In this document: positions 35,291 to 48,125 of the stretch, piece after piece
Layout of the letters: every line of letters begins with the position of its first letter
Numbering within the stretch: position 1 is the stretch's first letter
Assembly (NCBI RefSeq): GCF_001522545.3
Contig: NC_031768.1
Location: 88,224,431 to 88,288,430, forward strand
Reading direction: 5' to 3'
Length of the DNA stretch: 64,000 nucleotides
DNA from: Parus major
Taxonomy: Eukaryota > Chordata > Aves > Passeriformes > Paridae
The notes under the pieces: generated by a model
Told to the model about the DNA's origin: nothing
The model's input: the letters and a program-made list of their open reading frames with translations, nothing else
Database searches by the model: none
Translations under genes and position numbers: made by a program

Positions 35291-36662
35291 GGTATGAGGG
35301 GCTGCCTGCAGGGTAGCAGGACAGCAGCAATGATGCAGCAAAACCAGCTGGTTGCAGGAGGCATGCACTGGTGCGTGTACCCTGTGCTACATGCAGGAGG
35401 GAACCTTGTTCTTTCCTGGGACGAGGGAAGCTCTTTGTCACAGCCTGTCCAGGAGGAGGGGGTGGTTGTGGCTCAGGTTTCAGCGTGGGGGACAGCCCGT
35501 GCCTCCCGGCCGTGCTGTGGAAGGGACACGCTCTGCCACCTGTCCCCCCAGAGAGGGCTGCATGGCCTCTTGCTGCTTGGAACACAAGGGACCCGAGAAG
35601 AACAAGTCCTGGAGCTGTGAGCCTGGGTGAGTGTGGTGAAGGCAGTGGGATACTGTAGGTTACCCCATCAATATCTGGCACAGGACACTTGCCCTGTGCT
35701 CTGAGGGCTTCTCTGCACAGAAGGCTCTTACTGAATAGCTTTATGATTAGCAATCGGTGTAAGGAATTCTTTATTCAAGAAAAAACACAAAGTTGTGCTT
35801 TCTGAGTAATCCTATAAGCTGACACTGAGATGCCTTCCTGGATTTAGAAACACCACAGTTATTACACAAAGCATGTCCCATGGATGTGACCTTCTCAGTT
35901 CCTCCCACTCAGTAAACAGAGAAATTGGTTGTTCTCTAGCTGTGTCTTCCTTTCAAGAAAGGCACACTGTTTAGAGTAAAATTCATAATACATAAAATAG
36001 CTGTTTTTCTGTGAATATTCAATATAATGAGTGATGGTCTTGCTCTGGTTGCAGAGAAAAATACGGAGAGGCAGGGGATGTAATAGATCCAATGTTAGAT
36101 TTGCTTTGCTGCCTTCTGGGGAAAACCCATTGCTCCTGTTTTCAAGTGAAGCCAACAAATTTCATTTGTTTACCTTCCTGTAAATATCCTGACTTGTTTT
36201 AGCAGCAGAAAGGTAACTGTGGCTGCAAAACTGGCATTTTGCAAAGAGATCTTGAAATTCAGCCATAGAAATACATGGAAATTTAATTTCATCTAGCCAC
36301 TTCTATTTTCTTTTATTTTACTTTATTTGTTTTGGGTTTTTGTTTGGTTTTTTTTAAAATCTATTCCTCAGTGAAACTTGCCTGCAACTGCTCTGTGCAA
36401 ATGTGTGAAAGCATTTTAGTACTAGTTTCTTTACCCCTAAAGGCCATAAAATTTATGTAAAACCCAGACTCTCAGGAGTCAAAAACAGAATGCCAGTCAG
36501 GATTCTGGGTGCTTTATGCAACAAAGAGTGCTCTGTTTAAGCAACCCCACATTTCCCTACTGCGTTAATGTTTTTCTCCATCGTGAAATGGATGTGGGCA
36601 AGAAAGCTGCTGAGATGGGTTAAGAGGTCCCTCCTTAGCTGATGCACACAGGAGGAAATGAG

Positions 36663-36684
36663 CTGATCTGCTCGAGCAGATCAG
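36663..36684. repeat. Perfect 22-bp palindrome
   Basis: Each 11-base arm is CTGATCTGCTC, and the centre is CTCGAG. Every base pairs with its partner on the other arm, and the symmetry ends at the next base on each side. It could extrude a small cruciform or bind a dimeric protein. No function is established. Confidence 0.9.
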
Positions 36685-38457
36685 ACCTGCAGCCAGCAGT
36701 ACAAAGCCAGACTGAAAGTCCTAAAGTACAAAGTACAAAGCCACATGAGCTGTGGAAAGGGAGGGAAAGAATGGTGGGGTATCGAGAACATAGGCCTGGC
36801 TGTCATTCCTTCTGCTGGGGTTTTTGGTGAGAAGGCTGTAATGCCTCCTGGACTGTCCTCTCTTTAAAGCATCTGATGCCAAGGAGCCAATTCCACACAA
36901 TAAACTGTCCTAATCCCCAGCCTCTTCCCTCTCCTTTCTTACCCTGTACATTTGTTGTACTTCTGTTTCAGCCTTGTCCTTTCCCTCCCTCTCCCTCTCC
37001 GCCTTCCATGGTGCATCTCACTGAAGAGCAGCCCAGCTGCATCTCAGACCCTGCTGGGCTCCAGGCTGGAAGGGGTGGGTCAGAGTTTCACTTTGAAGCA
37101 TCACTGTGGGGCTTCCAAACTGTACTGGGAGAGGAAATTGCTGCCTGCTCCCGTAGCCACATGGTCAAACTCAGCAGCATCAGAGACAAGCCCGGGCTGC
37201 TTTTCACATCAAATTTTACCACACAAGAAGAAGGTGACAGAAGTATGATTGAAAAGAAGGTGGAGAGAGGGGGAGGAAAGGATGTTCTTCTGAGACTTTC
37301 TTTTTCCCCAAGAGAACTGGTGGATCCTTTACTAGTTCAGCACTTCTCTCCAACCACTTCATGCTGTAGTATGGAAAGCGCTGAAAGGAAGTTTTGAGCC
37401 ACAGATGGCAGCATTTCAGCAATAAGGAGGGCATGGGAGGATGCACGAGAGCACCACAGATAATAAATTAAGTGATGAAATAATGTTTAGAAACCCTATA
37501 AGGCGTGTGCTGTCTGGCTGTCGTGCAGTTATGCCCCACTCCCAATGAAACCCCAATGGCAAATTAAACTCTTTTTCCTCTGTGTTCTTCTTGAACTGAG
37601 CAGAAAGATAGATCTGCAGCAGTGTCTGGGAAGGATGCAACAAATCACCTGTATGTCAGAAAAGTCACACACTTTTTCATTAAGATGTTTTGTGAGGAAT
37701 ATGCTAAACGGTACTGGTAGGACTGACAGGCACTGAATTCTTGGTGTGTTGGTGTCCATGGGTGTCTTTCCATCTCTGAGCTTTAGTTTGCATGATTTTG
37801 ACTTTCCATTCTGTGCATCTTCTGCAGTTAGCATACCTTCAGCTTCCTCTGTGCCACAGTTGTTTGTGATAGAAACCCCTGAGTGGGAGAGGAGTGTCTC
37901 AGTGTGCAAGCTCTGAAGCTGGATGGCAGAGTGAGCTTGAACAGGGCTTTTTGGCAGATGGGTGGAGACTGCAAATTCAATGTGCTATCTGTATATCTGT
38001 CAATGCTATTTTAAACTTGTGAAGGCTAAAGTAGAAGTTAATGGTGATGTGAATTCTCATTTTCTACTTCAAAAATACGTGGAATATTTGCATTTTTAGT
38101 TGTAGTGGAGATTGAAATTTTGAGAATTTGGTAGATTTCCTTTCCACATGAAAAAGTTCATCCTTGTTTTCTAAATGAAGTAATTAATTAGAATGCTTCA
38201 TATTTCTTTTTCTTATCTGCAGTAAGATACAGCAAGCCATTATTTCCACTATCAAAAGGCCAACTTTTTTAGAGAAAAGATGGTTGGAAAGAACCCTCAG
38301 CAGGCTCAAAATATGCATATAATTTTCCAAGTGTAGTACATGCTTTTAAAGGTTTTAAAAGAATGGGTTATGAAATAGTTTAGTTCTGCATGGTTGAAAA
38401 TGTGTGGGTATTCATACACAGAAAATTACTAGCCCTGTTTTTGACATCCCTAAAGGG

Positions 38458-38499
38458 TGCTATCTGAGGTCACAGAAACCAGCTGCTATCTGAGGTCAC
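38458..38499. repeat. 16-bp direct repeat containing TGAGGTCA
   Basis: TGCTATCTGAGGTCAC occurs at 38458-38473 and again at 38484-38499, a 26-base period. Each copy contains TGAGGTCA, an extended nuclear-receptor half-site. It may be a local duplication that created a paired site, or chance. Confidence 0.75.
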
Positions 38500-40391
38500 C
38501 ACTGATGCTTTGACATCACTGGTGGGGTAACCAGGCAAACCTGAGACCTTTGAGACTTCAGTGCTTCCAGACCATGCACATTCCAAAGGACATCACAGTG
38601 TGGCATTCTATTGTTTTTAGTGTGCTGAACTGAGAGTCAAGCAGGCATGAGCATTCTGAATTGAAGTATTTTTCATAAAATACCAAACTACCAGAAGGTT
38701 TTGCCAACATTCTCCTTGAATATATCTTTTATATTAGATGTGGATGAGAGAAACAAAGGAAAACAGACTGGAAATTTCCAGTGTTCAAAAAAATGCTGAA
38801 TTATGCAATCATCAGTTTTAGTCTTAAGCAGCAGGATGTTTTTAATTTAATAGCTATCTGGATATGATTCTCCATTTCCTTTTATCAGTTTTATTCTGAC
38901 ACAGCTTCTAACCAGAAAGTGGAAAAATGAGCCTCATAGTAGGTAAGGCATGTAGGCACAGGTACAGGTATGACAGAGAAACAGAAATATTTATTTTTTA
39001 TATATACTTCATATATAAAGTTGTTGTGTGCAACACCTGTGAAGTGTTTATGCCAGAGCCATTCGTGGCCTGTTTTCAGAAGGACTAAGTAAGTACTTTT
39101 AGAGTAAGTGCAAGTGATTTGTTGTATTCCCTGTGTGTGCCTGTAAATGCCACGTTAAAAGCCCATACTTCTCTCAGTGAAGTGAAAAAGGTTATGCACC
39201 TCTTCAGTTGTACAGATGAAGTGCTGGCGAGTTCTGCAAAGACGAACAAAGTCCATGCAGTTTTCACAGTGAGCTTGTGATGGCCAGATGTTGGAGTGTG
39301 TGTGAACGCACGCCGGTGCATCTGTTGTTTGGATAATAGGATATACACGTGTGGGACAACTGTGCAGTGTAGGTGTAATGACACTTGGGACCACGGCTTC
39401 AGCAGGCGTAAACCAGGGTGGCTCAGTGGAAGGAACAAAGTCCAGCAGCGCGCGCTTCCTGGAATCAGCGTGTGTGATGGCATGTAGGGACTTGGACATG
39501 TGGGATTGCGGCTGGCAGAGTGTGTCAGGATGTGACTTGGGGAGCTTCAGCTGAAGACAGTTGCTAAAAGAAAAGAGAAAAAGCCAAGCCACAAATAAAC
39601 ATCTAAGGAGCACGAATGTTAAGGGAAAAGGAGAGAATGAATTCAGTGAGGCTGTTCCCTCAGGATAAGTGACCAGTTTTGTGCTGCTTTTCCTCCGTAG
39701 AAGTACATGGGAGCTGTGGGATTTTAGAAAAATTCTGAGGGGAAATTCAATTTATGCCTTGGCATGTGTACGTGATATTTCAGATTTCAAATCAAATTGT
39801 GTTTATATGACACAGTTGCTTTTCATAGTGCAGGCTTGATTGAAGTTCCTAACACATCTTTTCCAGGACCATGCACCATACTGTTGTAATACAGTCCTGT
39901 AACCTATTCAGTCACTCGTGATTCTGTCTCCCATAAACTCATACCAACTTCATCCCCCACCTTGTTACTTTTAAAAATAATTTGTTTTGTTCCTAGCTTG
40001 GTCTTGAAACACTAGAAGCTAATAAAACCAGAACTGTGCTCAGGTTCTTCTGGAGAATCTTTTGTCTCAATCCTACCTGCATGGCTCCATAGTCAGAGGT
40101 GGAAAATTTGCTGGTTTGGATGCAAGTCAGTTGTACATGAAGGAAATAAAAGGAAGAATATGTTTATCATTTGTGAAATTTCCCCAGAATCACTGCTTAG
40201 GAAAAAAATCTGGTCACTCTGCAGAGGCGATCAAAACAGCAAACAGAACATTTGATTGCAAGAAACTTCCCAATAAAAAGTACAATTGAAAATACTGTAA
40301 TCTCTGCTGTGTGAGCCAGCAGCAGATCACTGATTTAAGTCCCAAATACATTTTTAGGAACTCAGTCCCATACATATATTTATGTGTCTTC

Positions 40392-40414
40392 GTGTGTGTG
40401 TGTGTGTGTGTGTG
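40392..40414. repeat. (GT)n dinucleotide microsatellite
   Basis: About 11 uninterrupted GT dinucleotides form a simple repeat in intron 1. Confidence 0.93.
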
Positions 40415-43400
40415 CACCCACGTAAGTAATAAAAACGGGACAGATTGGGCAAGAGAACAATTGGAGTGTTTAGAGTCAGGGAGAAGCTTTGTCATGAATG
40501 AAATCTGAAAGGATTTGGATTACAGCCAAGAAGTTTAGATAGAGGGCAATCTAAATTGTACAAGGGCAGATAGTTTTCCAAAGTCTGGCTCAGAAAGAGA
40601 TGTGGGAGGTCTGAAAGACAGCTTGGCTAATGTGGCATGTAGATGAAAAAAGTGCACTTTAATGATTTGTTGAACTATTACAAACCCAAACATCAGTTCA
40701 ACAGGACTAGCCTGATAATTACTGTTTTCCCAAAAGAAAATTGTAGATTGTGAATGAAACAACTCAAACTCGAAACTTCAGCCTAATGGAGCTGCATTTT
40801 TCTTGTGAAACCATTCCCATGGAAATTTCCTAATGATTTCCTTTCAAAATAGTTGCACTGAGAAAGGAAATACATAGAGTGGCATATATTTTGTTACAAC
40901 ACTGCAGAAAATGGACAGTCATACTATAAAGACAAATAAAAAGTACTTTTTCTCTTCTTGTGTGCGCAGTTACATGGTGGGACTCACTGCTGTGTGACAG
41001 CAGTGTCAAGAATTCAAAAGGACTAAGGGAAATATAGGACCTTTCTTGTTATTAAGATACCATCTGGCTCCCTGATACTACTGTCATGATAACCACCATG
41101 GTATAGGGAAACAAATGTAATGTCTCTTTCCCCGTGGTTTGTAGGCCACCAAATATCAGCTTGCAAATATTTCAAATATTAAGCTGCTTCTGTTTGAGCT
41201 GTGCTTGTGCCTACAAAAAACGTTAATATTTTCTGGACTTCGTAGTCATTTTAAATTTCCCAGCGATTTCACATTGGTCTCAGGGAGAATGGATACCTCT
41301 GCAGCCTTAATCTTGTGTCATGTTTTCTGTTTTTTATGAAGATCTTTTCTTTTCCTGTCTGGCATAGAGCTGTCCAAGCCGCAGAATCCAGAAACAGACC
41401 GTCCCAGGGTTGGTGCCCCTTTCCACCAGGGAAGGGCCTGCCACAGAGCTGGGATCTAGTTTCAAACTCCTGCACAATTTGTGGTTATTTAGAGCCAACA
41501 TTTTGGTTTGAGTTGGTCTCTAAATATTTGTTGTATGGTTTTATTTATAAGAATAATGACTCCATGTTTACAGGCTACAGCATATAATGTATCTAATGCC
41601 TGGTCTCTTATTTTTTTTAGCTTGCTCTAACTTTCAAGTGCATTTCCACTCTTTAATTTTACAGAGACTCTTGGACATTGGCCAGACAAATTCTTTGTAG
41701 TCTGTACAATTCAGGATCTTGGCCAGATTAAAGTTGTCATCAATTTCACCTCCCTCTTCTTTTAATAGCATCCCACTTTTCTCCCTTGTACCTCTCATGT
41801 TTTTAGAGGTTGCCATTCTCTGTATTCTTCTGTATTTTCTTCAGTATTGTATTCTTTTATTTTTTCTTCTGATTTAACAGAATCTTACTTTTCTGTCTGC
41901 TCTTTTTAAGCCCTGTATTATTTAAAAAATGGTCTTTATAAATATTCACTACTCAGCAGTCTTTTTGTGAGGCTGTACCGGTGATTCCTTATCCTAAGTC
42001 CATGAATGACAGCTGCAGAGAAGCACCTCAGGGAATTTTAGAAATATCTTCGTTTCTTCTATACTGGAATTTCAAATTGCGTTTTCCTCAAAGCTAGTCT
42101 GACATACTGAAGGCCCAAGCTGTTCTTGTTTTCCAGAAGACAATAATGCAACATCAAACCCTGAGTCCAACTTTTGCTGCTTCAGACGATTTTGTTCTCC
42201 TGAAATTCAGCTGCCAGAAGCCTCTGCTGGGAGAAATTATGCTTATAAAATTCTTTTAAACAAACAAGATACCACCATCCACAGATGGGAGAGTTTATAG
42301 AACAGGTTTCTGGTCATCATCTATTTGATGAGATAGTTTTAGTTGTGATAGATAGTCTAAAACATGGATTGATGAATTGCAGGCAGATTTACTCAAAGAA
42401 TACGATGGGATTTGGTATGAAGTCAACATAGAAAGCCTACGCTGTGATACTACTCAGAACAATCTTGGTCACCTGGCTTACACTTCTGTAATGAGAATTT
42501 GTGCTTGCCAAGGATGAGTTCAGAGCCCAGCAATCAGCATCTCCATCTTCAGCTCATGCAGTTCAAAACTAGAGCTGGTGAATTGGAAGTCTGGTCCTAA
42601 ACTAAATGTTGTAGCATATAGGTGTAGCATATAGGTTTCCTTTTTCTCAGCTTTTTTTGAAAAATTACAATAGATTGTGAGATAAAACCCCACTTTAAAG
42701 TTTAACTGTGGCTGATATTCTTTCTTCTGGCTGGAGCAAAAGTTAACTTTCAAGGGCAAACCCCCAGGGCTGAGTATACTAGTAAACTCCAGCTGCTTTG
42801 TACTTCTTTGCCAATATTGAGAAGTCATAAACCCAATTTAACTTTCTGGTTAAACCAGGCTTACAGCTGCTTTACATTGCTGGAGAGGAGAAAAGCAGCT
42901 GGAGCATACCCGTGAATCAGGGTGATTTTTTCTTTGCTGTGTCTTGTGTCTCTTTGTTCAGTCTTACATGGAATAAGACAAGGCAGAGGCAGTCAGCTCT
43001 TGGCAGTGCACAGTTAAATTGATGCAAGACCTGCATTTAGAGCCAAAGCCACCGTGGGGTTTTTTGTGTCTTTCTGTTTGTTTTTATATTCTCCTACTAG
43101 TTGTGTTTGCCATGGGGATATAGATGTGTGATAACTGTACTGGCCTTAAATTCAGTTTTGGTAAGTGCAGCATTTTTTGAGTGGGTTTTGCATGTTTTCT
43201 TGGCTCAAGTCATCTTACAAAAGTAGCTGATAGCACTATATATGAGGAGGATGAAGAAGATTTTGAGGTTAAAGTGACAGAGGAATTCTTCACTTCAGAA
43301 TCAGGTTGTCTCTATTGGTACCACTTGTGATGGTATCAGGTCATTCCACTTGTCCATGCCACATTTCTCCATCTCTACGACATCTTCCACTTTTGTCTTT

Positions 43401-43614
43401 TTGAGTCTTGCTGATATGAATGCCATTTTGTCCGGCCATGATTTCATGGTCTTAGGCTAGAAATTAATTACTTGAATGCCTATTTTGGCTGCCTGAGATT
43501 GCAATGCAATCATGTGAATATAGATTAATTTCTTGGTTTGGACAGGTTTGTACTGTTCCCAAATCAGTAAATCTTGATGTTGGTTGCAACTTGCAGTCAC
43601 AAATGGAATGATAA
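40415..43614 (+). other. TBX15: TBX15 intron 1, segment 9
   Basis: No gene was recognised. The only structure I noted is a 13-base tandem duplication (GTAGCATATAGGT) at about 42611-42636. Open frames here are short and featureless. Confidence 0.6.
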
Positions 43615-43692
43615 TAAATATTACTGAGGGATACACTAGTTGAACTTTAAAAGGTTCCTTTGAGCAAACAAACTTTCTATGACTCTATTATC
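43615..43692 (+). mobile_element. Decayed CR1 LINE 3' end (possible)
   Basis: The stretch ending TTCTATGACTCTATTATCAG follows the layout of a CR1 3' terminus: a TTGAACTTTAAAAGGTTCC core, then an AAACAAAC stretch, then a degenerate ATTCTATG-type octamer tail. The order fits the consensus as I know it, but many bases differ and the upstream part is unrecognisable. It is probably an old, short, 5'-truncated copy. Confidence 0.4.
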
Positions 43693-46505
43693 AGTAATAA
43701 ACAGGTTATAAATTCTAGCTCTATGTAGTCAATAATGGGCTAACGCTGGAAGAAGGGATGATTGATGTAGTAGGGCCTGTGAGTGAATGGAAAAGTTTAG
43801 GGGATAAGATAATCTATAAGAACACCTGCAGAACTATCTTTGTGTTATTTGTTGTGTGCAGTATGTCCATATGGTTACAATCACCAAGTGTTTAGAAACC
43901 TTTGCCTACAGCAAGAGCAATTGCTGGATCAGCTGTGCAAAATACACCGTGCTAATTTGAACAGCTCTGTTGAACTCCAGACTGCTTCACCTCTGCTGCT
44001 CCTGCTGCCTTTGCCACAGCCAGACTTCTTGTGTGTTTTTGAAGTTACTGAGATCTTTGGTTTATCTTCTCCCCAAGTATTTGTTATCAGGGAAAACAGT
44101 TGTGTACCTGAAGTAGTTGCACTAGCAGCCGCTGCACCACAGCCAGATAAATTTTCACTCTTACAAACTGTTTGGACTTAGTGAGTTTCTTTTCTTTCAC
44201 TTTTATGGGGTTGTGACATTTTGTTTCTAAATTCCAGTAATGTCACACTGCTTTATGCATGGTTCTTAGGCTGCTGGTTTTGTGGGGTGGTAGTAGACAG
44301 TTTGAAAATCATAAATCTAAAAAGAACCATGAGATCTGTCTGCAACCAGCAGCAAAAGCAAGGTGCCCACTCCACTAATTTCATCTGGGTTCATAGGAAA
44401 AAAATAAAAATAACAAAAAATTGAAGTTCACCAAATATTCCATGTCCATGCATGTCCCAGATTTTGTACTTTCTTTGTAATCTGCAGGTTCTAATGGCCA
44501 GCAAATCAACTGCAGGGGAGAGGGAAAGACCACCTGTTGCACTAAATATTCACAAACCCTGCAAACAAAAATAAACAGTAAAAGACCAAACCCTTAACAG
44601 CTTGTAGCAGCTGCCACATTCCACCCAAGAGAAATCTTTATGCTAATGGAATCTGACAGGATCTACATTAGATATCTACACATATGGGGGAAAAAATATT
44701 AAAAAGAATCAAAACAACAAACCAAAACAACAAGAAAATAACAAACAACCCAACAAAACCATGAGAGAAAGAGAACAAGTCTGTTGGGCCTCTCTAAGTA
44801 GGTGAGGTTTTAAGTACGTAAATCTTCTGTCATTGTTCCCACTCCTGTAATTTACATTTTTGATAGTTTGAAGTAAAACATTTGTTGAGTGCATGAACAG
44901 CATGGCCATGGACTAAATTCAGCTCTATTTCTTTTATTGGTTCAGTTAGGGGAGCATTATCCCTGCTGTGCTCCAGCTGCAGCAAAAATTCTGCTGAAGA
45001 TTCTTCTATGAAGATGCATAGAAAATAGTCTCTTAATATCTCACATACCAGTTTGCCTCTTGTACCAAATTGATGAAAACCCAGGAAATTTACATGAGGA
45101 ACACTTGCCAGCTGAGTTGTAGAAGGAAGTCAGGCAGTAGCAGCTTGCTGATTTGTGTGGGAGGGCTCTGATCCCAGGACACTGGTGCTGGGAGCTGGTT
45201 GGGGTTATTGTCTGTCATCTTGGGGCACTCAGTGCAGATGCTGACCTCAGAGCCACCATCTTCGTCAGAACAGTGTTTTCCTTCCTATCTGCCAACAAGA
45301 AGCCTGGGGATTTGTGGATCAGAAAAAATTATAAGTTGAGGATTTCCAGGGTGATATGGAGATAATAGAAATGTGAGGAAGGGATTGAGAAAGAAAGTAT
45401 CTGAACTACTTTAATTTTCTTCTATAAGCTTAGAAATGGCCAAAGGTATCCCTAGAAGCTTTGAAAGTGACCCTCTGGTCTGGTTAGACTCTAAGGTTGC
45501 TAAAAGTTCTGAGAAATTTCCTCTCCTCCAATTCTGTTAAGCTGCAGTAAGTAGCTGGAGGCATGGTCAGTGTGGTAAGAAGGGAGGGCTGGAAGCCATC
45601 CAACGGGGCAGTAGAAAAGGGGACTGTCTTTTTGCACAGTGACAGTGAAAGAGAGTTATGCTTCAGGCCTTAGAGAGTTTTTTTGCACATTAAACACAGG
45701 GGTCTTTACAGTTTTTTCCCATTAGATAGTTTCAACCTCCTTGAAATGGAGTTCTTGCAATAGCCCATCTGGCTTTGACAAATCAGTCCAGGTCCCACGG
45801 TCAAAAACACTTGGTCAGTCTGTTTGTCCAGCAAGTTGCCTATAACAAGGGGTGGTGCTTTAGTATTTACTCTGTATTATCTATAGGGAAAAACCTATTT
45901 GTCTGGAAGCCTTAAGCACTGGCATTTCCCTGTGGTCACCATGTGAGACCAAATCTCCACAAAGACCAAAATATTTGTGTTTTTTTCTGGCTACACATAA
46001 CTCCATCGAGCAGCAGAAATAATTGGTGGAAACATCAGAAAAAAAGAACATAAAGAATGAGCAAGAGTGGAAATGGATAGTTTTAGAAGAGATTTGAAAG
46101 AATGGAGAAATGAAGGAAGCAGATTATATTTAATACTAACTGTGCAGTCAGCAGTAGCTTTGGAGATGTTCACCTCCATAGCTATGGCACAGCAGGAAGG
46201 GCCCTGCTTCAAGCAGACAGGTGAGAGGAAAAACTTGTAAAGAAAAGCAGTTATGATCAGAAAGTGCAAGTTCATGGGTTCCTGTAAAAGCAATAAGGAA
46301 CATTTTGACCTGAGACAACAGAAAGTCCAGTGAAATACCATAGGTTTAGAAATCTCAGTAGAATTACTCCCACTTTTGTTAGGGGTCAGTGATGGATGAG
46401 TTGCTTTTGAAATATTATTTCTCAAGGACTGTAACCTAGCAAGAGAAAATCATAAAACTACTTTAACTGCTGCTTGTTTAACTTATGGCTAAAGTGGCAC
46501 AAATT
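43693..46505 (+). other. TBX15: TBX15 intron 1, segment 10
   Basis: No gene was recognised. An A/C-rich low-complexity tract lies at about 44690-44760. Frames such as 43840-44181 (plus, 113 codons) and 45991-46425 (minus, 144 codons) show no family resemblance. Confidence 0.6.
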
Positions 46506-46612
46506 ACAGATTCATCAGGGTTGAAAGAGACCTTCAAAATCATCTACAGCAGTTAAACTAGCACCACTGTAGTCACCCCTGAACCATATCCCTAAGTGCC
46601 ACATCCAGACAC
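46506..46612 (-). mobile_element. CR1 LINE 3' end fragment, minus strand
   Basis: Read on the minus strand, the fragment matches the terminal part of a CR1 element. The + strand shows the reverse-complement landmarks in order: AGGGTTGAAAGAGACCTTC, AAATCATCTA, then CCATATCCCTAAGTGCCACA. CR1 is the dominant non-LTR retrotransposon family of birds and is usually found as 5'-truncated copies like this one. The octamer tail at the left end is decayed. It has no coding capacity. Confidence 0.7.
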
Positions 46613-48125
46613 AGTAGGATTGCAGCCCAACATAATGCAAGAGAGTCAGCATTCCTGGGGCTGAGGAGCCTGAGAAGGTCTCCTAACTCTGAAGGGAAGC
46701 CATGTCATGGGGGATCTGCCTTCCCCTCTGCCAGGACCCTGAGTTCAGATTGTGGGCTTTTGTATAAGACACCTCTTAAAGGAGAGTCGAATAATCTTGC
46801 CACTTTGGAGCTAGAATAAACTAGAGGTTGCTTACCTTCCTCAGAAATCTTTCTGTTTGGTGTTCAGTCATACACAATATGTAGTACCAGCCCCAGTTTG
46901 CATCTCTGGGTGCTCATAGTTTTACATATCCTGTTGGTGCTTCAGGAGCTATAGCCTGCTTTCCCTCTGCTCACACCAATATAAAGTAAAAGCAATTTGA
47001 GTTTAGCAAAGTTGCACCCCACTGATGCTGGTGTGTGAAGAAATTAAGCTCCCGGTTCGAACACCAGAAGAATATTCATATGTTCCTGATTGTTTCATAG
47101 CGAGCAAATATGTGCACGGAGCGTCTTGAGCTGTGCTAGCTGCCAGCTGGCACAATTAACTACTACACATGGAGACTGGTTCACCCTGCATCCCTCTAAG
47201 GATTGCTCACTTACAGATGTTCACACCTGTCTCTTGATTAATTCAAAATCTTAGCACATGGAGAGAACTCCAGTTAAAAGTCACAGAGTCTTACAGACCT
47301 GGCTGTCACTAGGGTTGAATTTCATATGTCAGGTGCACTTAACCTTCTCTGAATTCCCTGGGTGTGGACTAAGTGTCTCCAACTGGATGACAACATTCAG
47401 GGGAGCTTAGCTCAGGAAAGGCTGAAGAAAACACAAAACATGTCTCACTGCCTATTGAATCTGAACTAAGAGCAACATCACAATGGAGAGTGACTCTCCA
47501 TTTCCTGAATTAGAAGGAGAGGTAGTTAATTATTCTATGCACTTACTTGGGGGTAATAATAGTTCACAACTCAAGGCACAAAGTAGTATTCTTGGGGGAA
47601 AAAGAGTTCAATTCTCCTTTCTATGATACCACATGTGTAGGCAAATACTGGCTTATCAGTAATTAGTGAACTCCTTTTGCAGATTTTGATCTATACCAGC
47701 ATAGAAAATTATATCCAATGTTGTGACTCTCCTTTGACTTCCATAATTAAAAAAAGGCCCCTCCAGAAGTCTGTAAAGTTAGTGGGATGATACCAGTATA
47801 AATCGGTGAGAGGGGGCTTAAGCCTCTCATATTTAATTTTTTGCAGCATGCTATTCAGGTAAATTCCCAGGGATTCCCAAAGCTCCAGCTACATGCCCAG
47901 TTTGAAAGGCTGTCCAGGAAATGCTGGAATGAAGTGGGGACAGCACCTAGCCAAGAGCCATCTGTTGGCCGTTTACCATAGTGCCTCAGAGGACAGTTTC
48001 TGAGTGCCTGAACCAAGCACAGATGATGTGGTCTAAACCCATCTCTAGATTCAGACCTACAGTTTAGTACCTCATTTCAGAAGGAGGGCTCCTAGATCCA
48101 GTCACTTCAGACTCCTAGCTTATCT
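46613..48125 (+). other. TBX15: TBX15 intron 1, segment 11
   Basis: No gene was recognised. A candidate regulatory block at 46980-47240 is listed separately. The remaining sequence between the two CR1 fragments is unremarkable. Confidence 0.6.
46980..47240. promoter_or_regulatory. Candidate regulatory block with palindromic E-box and T-box half-site
   Basis: This non-repetitive, mixed-composition stretch contains several CpGs, a TTCGAA palindrome near 47058, a perfect 12-bp palindrome TGCCAGCTGGCA at 47141-47152 centred on a CAGCTG E-box, CAATTAAC directly after it, and TCACACCT (47221-47228), the reverse complement of the AGGTGTGA T-box half-site. It lies about 3.4 kb upstream of exon 2. 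Enhancer function is inference, and a T-box half-site could allow autoregulation. Confidence 0.25.

Larger units (their letters stand above)
35291..40391 (+). other. TBX15: TBX15 intron 1, segment 8
   Basis: No gene was recognised. The first 370 bases (35291-35660) are GC-rich, with three plus frames and one minus frame all open. They may be a continuation of the adjoining LTR-like element or unrelated. A perfect 22-bp palindrome is at 36663-36684, a 16-bp direct repeat at 38458-38499, and a CpG-enriched patch at 39230-39560. The 173-codon plus frame at 36876-37397 and the minus frames at 39085-39613 have no domain support. Confidence 0.55.

Noticed and set aside
35193..35753. 186-codon minus-strand open frame
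   Set aside because: It overlaps the LTR-like element and adjacent GC-rich sequence, is Pro/Ser/Leu-rich with no domain, and several frames are open at once, as expected from composition.
36876..37397. 173-codon plus-strand open frame
   Set aside because: It starts in a pyrimidine-rich Pro/Ser tract and shows no family resemblance or exon signals.
39155..39613. 152-codon minus-strand frame with a hydrophobic, signal-peptide-like N-terminus
   Set aside because: The first codon is GTG rather than ATG, the hydrophobic start is upstream of any ATG, and no family or splice context supports it.
47052..47070. GGTTCGAACACC resembling a tRNA T-loop (B box)
   Set aside because: The flanks cannot form the five-base T-stem, and no acceptor stem, A box or anticodon arm could be found.
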